64,000 nt of DNA, taken from NCBI RefSeq assembly GCF_014651715.1, contig NZ_BMXK01000005.1:124001-188000 (forward strand), written 5' to 3'. A program made the position numbers and the translations under genes. This document shows positions 60,956 to 64,000 of this stretch, one piece after another; the stretch's first letter is position 1, and each line of letters opens with the position of its first letter. The stretch is from Zhihengliuella salsuginis (GTDB taxonomy: Bacteria; Actinomycetota; Actinomycetes; Actinomycetales; Micrococcaceae). The notes beneath the pieces were generated by a model. The model was not told where the DNA came from and made no database searches. It worked only from the letters and a program-made list of their open reading frames with translations.

Positions 60956-61138
60956 CGTGTCGAGTCGTGACGGTTCAGCCGCACCATGGGGCTGCGCAGA
61001 GGACTCGTCCGCCGCGGGGGTGGTCTCCGTCCCGGGGGCCGTGGAGCAGGCGGTCAGGGTCAGGAGGGCGGCCGTTGCGACACTACCGACCGCGGGGCGC
61101 GCTGTACGCGAAGGCCGCGGCGCGGGGCGCCCCGGCCC

Positions 61139-61933
61139 CTACGGGGTCCGGCGCTGGGCCCGGGCGTTCGCGCTCGAGATCGCCGTCACCGTTCGCGTGG
61201 CCGCGTAGCAGACCTTGCGCAGCACCCCGGCCTGCGAGTCAGGGGTGAACTTGCCGACCGGCCCCGACACCGACAGCGCTGCCACGGCCTGTCCGGATGC
61301 GTCGAAGACCGGCGCAGCGATGCAATTCAATCCGAGGAGGATCTCTTCGCGGTCGAACGCCAGATTCTCCCGGTGCACGCGGGTCAGCTCGGTCCGCAGC
61401 TTGACCGGGTCCGTGATCGTGTGTGGCGTCCAGGGCAACAGGCCGGAGTCGATGACGCGGTCCGCGGCCTCCGGGTTGTAGGAGAGCAGCACCTTGCCGA
61501 CGGCGGTGCAGTACGCCGGCGCGCTCCCGCCGATCCGGGACGGGCTGCGCACCTGCAGGTGTCCGAACAGTTTGTTCAGGTACACGACCTCGGTGTCCTG
61601 CAGGACGGCCAGGTGCACAGTCTGCTTGGTCTGCTCGAACAGGTCGGCCAGGGACGGGGTCAGCGCGTCGCGCATCCGCCCGTGCAGGTCCGATTCGACC
61701 GGGGCCCCGAGATTCTGGATCATCTTGCCGAGGCGGTAGGCGTTGCCGGCGCGTTCGACGGCGCCATTGCGCTGCAGCATCGACAGGAGGCGGAAGGCGG
61801 TGGACTTGGAGAGCTCTGCCCGGCGGGCCAGCTCGCTGACGCCGACGCCCACCAGGGCGTCGTCGCCGAAGGAATTCAGCAGGGACATCGCCTTGTCGAC
61901 GGCGGTGCGCTCATCTCGGGCTGGCCGGGTCAT
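61139..61933 (-). CDS. IclR family transcriptional regulator
   Basis: The 264-residue protein has the IclR winged helix (VGVSELARRAELSKSTAFRLLSML) and the effector domain (GKVLLSYNP, NLAFDREEILLGLNCIAAPVFDASG). IclR proteins often control uptake and catabolism of aromatic or small acids. It ends directly before the frame of the solute-binding lipoprotein, in the same direction, suggesting that it controls that gene. The 203 bp upstream of it hold no recognised operator. Confidence 0.92.
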   Translation of the reverse strand: MTRPARDERTAVDKAMSLLNSFGDDALVGVGVSELARRAELSKSTAFRLLSMLQRNGAVERAGNAYRLGKMIQNLGAPVESDLHGRMRDALTPSLADLFEQTKQTVHLAVLQDTEVVYLNKLFGHLQVRSPSRIGGSAPAYCTAVGKVLLSYNPEAADRVIDSGLLPWTPHTITDPVKLRTELTRVHRENLAFDREEILLGLNCIAAPVFDASGQAVAALSVSGPVGKFTPDSQAGVLRKVCYAATRTVTAISSANARAQRRTP

Positions 61934-62148
61934 GGTCTCCTCTCGGGCTGGGGCAAGTTTACCGTTCCGTCTTCTTTTCGTCCGGTTCGGGCATTTCGAA
62001 GGCGGTCACGGCGCCTCGCGTGATGTCCCTGGTGGCACGTCACGCAGGTTGCGCCCGCCCGCCGTGCCGTGGATTGGAACCCGCCGGTGACGTGGGCCGC
62101 GGGTGTCCCTAGGGTGGTTGCAACGATCCGAACCCCGTGGAGACCGCC

Positions 62149-63117
62149 GTGCGCGCTGCCGTCGCGATTGCCCAAGACCCCGACAACCCGCTCGACTGCC
62201 TGCGGGTACGCGAGGTCCCACTGCCGGAGGCGCCCGAGGGCTGGGTGCGCGTGCAGGTCAAGGCCTCCAGCCTGAACCAGCACGACCTGTGGACCCTGCG
62301 CGGGGTAGGACACGACCCGGAGAATATTCCGATCGTTCTCGGCTGCGATGTCGCCGGTGTGACCGAAGACGGCCGCGAAGTCATCCTGCACCCGGTCATC
62401 GCCGACCCGGACGCGGGCGCCGGCGACGAGACCCTCGATCCGCGCCGGGCGCTTCTGTCGGAACGGCACGACGGCGGATTCGCCGAGTACATCGCGGTGC
62501 CCGAGCGGTGCCTGATCGACAAGCCGAAGCATCTCAGTTTCGAAGAAGCCGCGTGCCTGCCGGTCGCGTGGGGCACCGCGTTCCGCATGTTGTTCGGCCG
62601 AGCGCAGGCGAAGCCGGGGGAATCCGTTCTGGTCCAGGGGGCGGGCGGTGGCGTGACCAGTGCGGCCATTGCCCTTGCTGCTGCCGCCGGGTTGAGGGTC
62701 TTCGTCACGAGCCGTAGCGAGGAGAAGAGGCTGCAGGCGCTCGAGCTCGGTGCGGCGGCGGTCTTCGCGTCGGGCGAGAGGCTGCCCGAACGGGTGGACT
62801 ACATCGTCGAGACCGTCGGTGAGGCGACGTGGGCACATTCTCTGAAGTGCCTGAAACCCGGAGGGGCGGTTGTCGTTTGCGGGGCGACCACGGGCTTCGA
62901 TCCCAGCGCCGACCTGGCCCGGGTGTTCTACCAGCAGCTGCGCGTTCTGGGGTCGACTGGTTCCACGCTCGAAGAGTCGCGGGCGGTGGCGAGATTCGTC
63001 GAGCTCAAGGGCCTGCGCCCGCGCATCGACCGTACGCTGGACCTCGAACAGATCGGCGACGGCTTTGCGGCCATGGCTGACGGCGACCTCAACGGCAAGA
63101 TCGTCGTCACGATCTAG
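62149..63117 (+). CDS. Zinc-binding-dehydrogenase family quinone oxidoreductase-like protein
   Basis: The 322-residue MDR protein has a GroES-like half (SSLNQHDLWTLRGVGHDP, GCDVAGVTEDG) and a Rossmann half with VQGAGGGVTSAAIALAAAAG. No zinc-binding Cys cluster is evident, so it is probably a zinc-free NADPH oxidoreductase (QOR-like). The GTG at 62149 is six bases after GGAG and starts MRAAVAIAQ, as usual for MDRs; an upstream GTG at 62137 is possible. Its stop overlaps that of the convergent AraC gene. Confidence 0.87.
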   Translation: MRAAVAIAQDPDNPLDCLRVREVPLPEAPEGWVRVQVKASSLNQHDLWTLRGVGHDPENIPIVLGCDVAGVTEDGREVILHPVIADPDAGAGDETLDPRRALLSERHDGGFAEYIAVPERCLIDKPKHLSFEEAACLPVAWGTAFRMLFGRAQAKPGESVLVQGAGGGVTSAAIALAAAAGLRVFVTSRSEEKRLQALELGAAAVFASGERLPERVDYIVETVGEATWAHSLKCLKPGGAVVVCGATTGFDPSADLARVFYQQLRVLGSTGSTLEESRAVARFVELKGLRPRIDRTLDLEQIGDGFAAMADGDLNGKIVVTI

Positions 63118-64000
63118 GGTCCGTCTGAAAGTTCGATGCTGTCGTGGTCCGTGCCGGAACGGGCGCGGCGGCGGTAGAACGTCGGCGTCTCCCCGGTCTC
63201 CTTGCGGAACTGGCGGTTGAAGTTGGAGAGGTTGCGGTAGCCGACTTCGAAGGCGATCTCGGAGACGGGCTGGCGCGACTGCAGCAGCAGCTTGCTGGCG
63301 TGCGCGATGCGCAGGCGGCGCACCAGGGTCGCGAAGTTCTGGCCGCTTGCCCGCGCGAAGTAGCGGGAGAACGACGATTCAGACATGCCGGCCATTCGTG
63401 CCGCGTCCGACAGGCGGACGTCGCCGGTCAGATGCTCTGACACGTAGTTCATGGCCCGGCCGATGATCTCCTGCGCGTGCGGGTCGTCGAGGGGCGGCAC
63501 CCACCCATCGGTGAGCAGCCGGTGCTCGCCCTCAGGGGCGTGCGCCAGGATTCTGAACAAGTCCAGTATCCGCACGAGCCGTTCGACGCCGGCTGCCTCG
63601 CCGATCGCGTCCAGGGTCTCGGCGCCCTGGGCGGCTGCCTCGCCCGAGTACTCGATGCCGAACCGGGCCTTGCGCCAGAGGTCGCGCAGCTCGCCCAGTT
63701 CCGGCAGCAGGATCTCGCACTCCTCGAGCCACTCGTGCCGGAACTGCAGAACGACATCCGAGTTGGGCAGGGTCTGACCGGGATCAACCTGGGTGAGCCA
63801 CTCGTGCGGAACGTTGGGGCCGACGAGGACGAGCTGGCCGTCCCCGAAGTGCCCGACGTCGCCGCCGACGATGTACTGGCCGTGACGCCGCGCGAGGTGG
63901 ATCTCGTACTCCGGGTGGTAGTTCCAGCGCGCATACGGCCCGGGGTAGTCGTGCTCGTGCCAGCGCGCGGAGTGCCGCGGGTCGTGGGGGACGAGCTCCC
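63114..64000 (-). CDS. AraC family regulator with N-terminal cupin, 5' end outside window
   Basis: The reading frame is open to the right edge, so the start lies outside. The visible about 295 residues comprise an N-terminal cupin-like sensor (RWHEHDYPGPYARWNYHPEYE, GDGQLVLVGPNVPHEW) and a C-terminal AraC DNA-binding domain with two HTHs (DVRLSDAARMAGMSESSFSRYF and SEIAFEVGYRNLSNFNRQFRKETG). It probably regulates a catabolic gene to the right. Its stop overlaps that of the convergent dehydrogenase gene. Confidence 0.9.
   Translation of the reverse strand, partial: ELVPHDPRHSARWHEHDYPGPYARWNYHPEYEIHLARRHGQYIVGGDVGHFGDGQLVLVGPNVPHEWLTQVDPGQTLPNSDVVLQFRHEWLEECEILLPELGELRDLWRKARFGIEYSGEAAAQGAETLDAIGEAAGVERLVRILDLFRILAHAPEGEHRLLTDGWVPPLDDPHAQEIIGRAMNYVSEHLTGDVRLSDAARMAGMSESSFSRYFARASGQNFATLVRRLRIAHASKLLLQSRQPVSEIAFEVGYRNLSNFNRQFRKETGETPTFYRRRARSGTDHDSIELSDGP

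Noticed and set aside
61934-62148. Spacer before the oxidoreductase gene examined for a tRNA
   Set aside because: No cloverleaf arms with a TTCRANY-type T loop could be found.

Overview
The window is a very GC-rich, densely packed stretch of chromosome from an actinobacterium, most likely a member of the Micrococcales (Micrococcaceae-like). This is inferred from codon usage, a LuxR-type (STAND ATPase) benzoate regulator, a mycothiol-dependent isomerase family protein, DUF1775/DUF6153/DUF2637 proteins and several apparently leaderless genes with a TANNNT box 7 nt before the start. No rRNA, tRNA, CRISPR array or intact insertion sequence was seen.

Layout. 1-9.0 kb: end of an exonuclease-BRCT gene, a methyltransferase, an MFS exporter, an NAD(P)-binding reductase, an autoregulated operon (degenerate ABC ATPase, YhgE/Pip membrane protein, TetR), a K+ channel and a BenE-type benzoate symporter. 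9.2-17.5 kb: a complete benzoate module, benABCD, benK and a large LuxR-type regulator (benR), with benE divergent. 17.5-29.2 kb: aquaporin, a short AbiEi-like protein, a YcnI copper protein with a His-rich membrane partner, HAD and FAH hydrolases, three DUF805 paralogues, an XRE/membrane pair, a TetR-DHA2 efflux pair and a DUF6153/F510_1955 pair. 29.2-41.1 kb: nitrilase-family amidohydrolase, a glutarate module (LysR, glutaryl-CoA dehydrogenase, class III CoA-transferase), an aliB/badH-like operon with a 2-hydroxyacid dehydrogenase, then catRBC, catA and a second, apparently inactive 2-hydroxyacid dehydrogenase. 41.4-47.8 kb: DUF2637 protein, mycothiol-dependent isomerase, and a malonate module (GntR, fused MatA-MatB, MadL, MadM). 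47.9-51.9 kb: a Fic protein, a 650 bp repeat-rich intergenic region, three small membrane proteins and a TM2 remnant. 51.9-56.3 kb: a Leloir galactose module (galE, DeoR regulator, galT, galK). 56.4-64 kb: SGNH hydrolase, SurA-like lipoprotein, PTH2-like protein, extradiol dioxygenase, an orphan solute-binding lipoprotein, IclR, a zinc-type dehydrogenase and the end of an AraC regulator.

How it fits together. Benzoate enters through BenE/BenK and is oxidised by BenABC and BenD to catechol. CatA, CatB and CatC convert catechol to 3-oxoadipate enol-lactone; the enol-lactonase and later steps are not in the window. The aliB/badH pair (cyclohexanecarboxyl-CoA oxidation, inferred) and gcdH plus the CoA-transferase (glutarate/glutaryl-CoA) would feed pimelate-like intermediates to crotonyl-CoA. 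The malonate module yields acetyl-CoA. CRP/GlxR-like sites (TGTGA-N6-TTACA or close variants) upstream of benA, of the aliB operon and of the isomerase gene suggest shared catabolite control.

The observations most worth following are the in-frame MatA-MatB fusion with a residual internal ribosome binding site, the catalytically degraded 2-hydroxyacid dehydrogenase downstream of catA, the degenerate ATPase paired with YhgE under a promoter-embedded operator, the perfect palindromes next to the Fic gene, and an orphan binding lipoprotein whose reading frame has no normal start codon.
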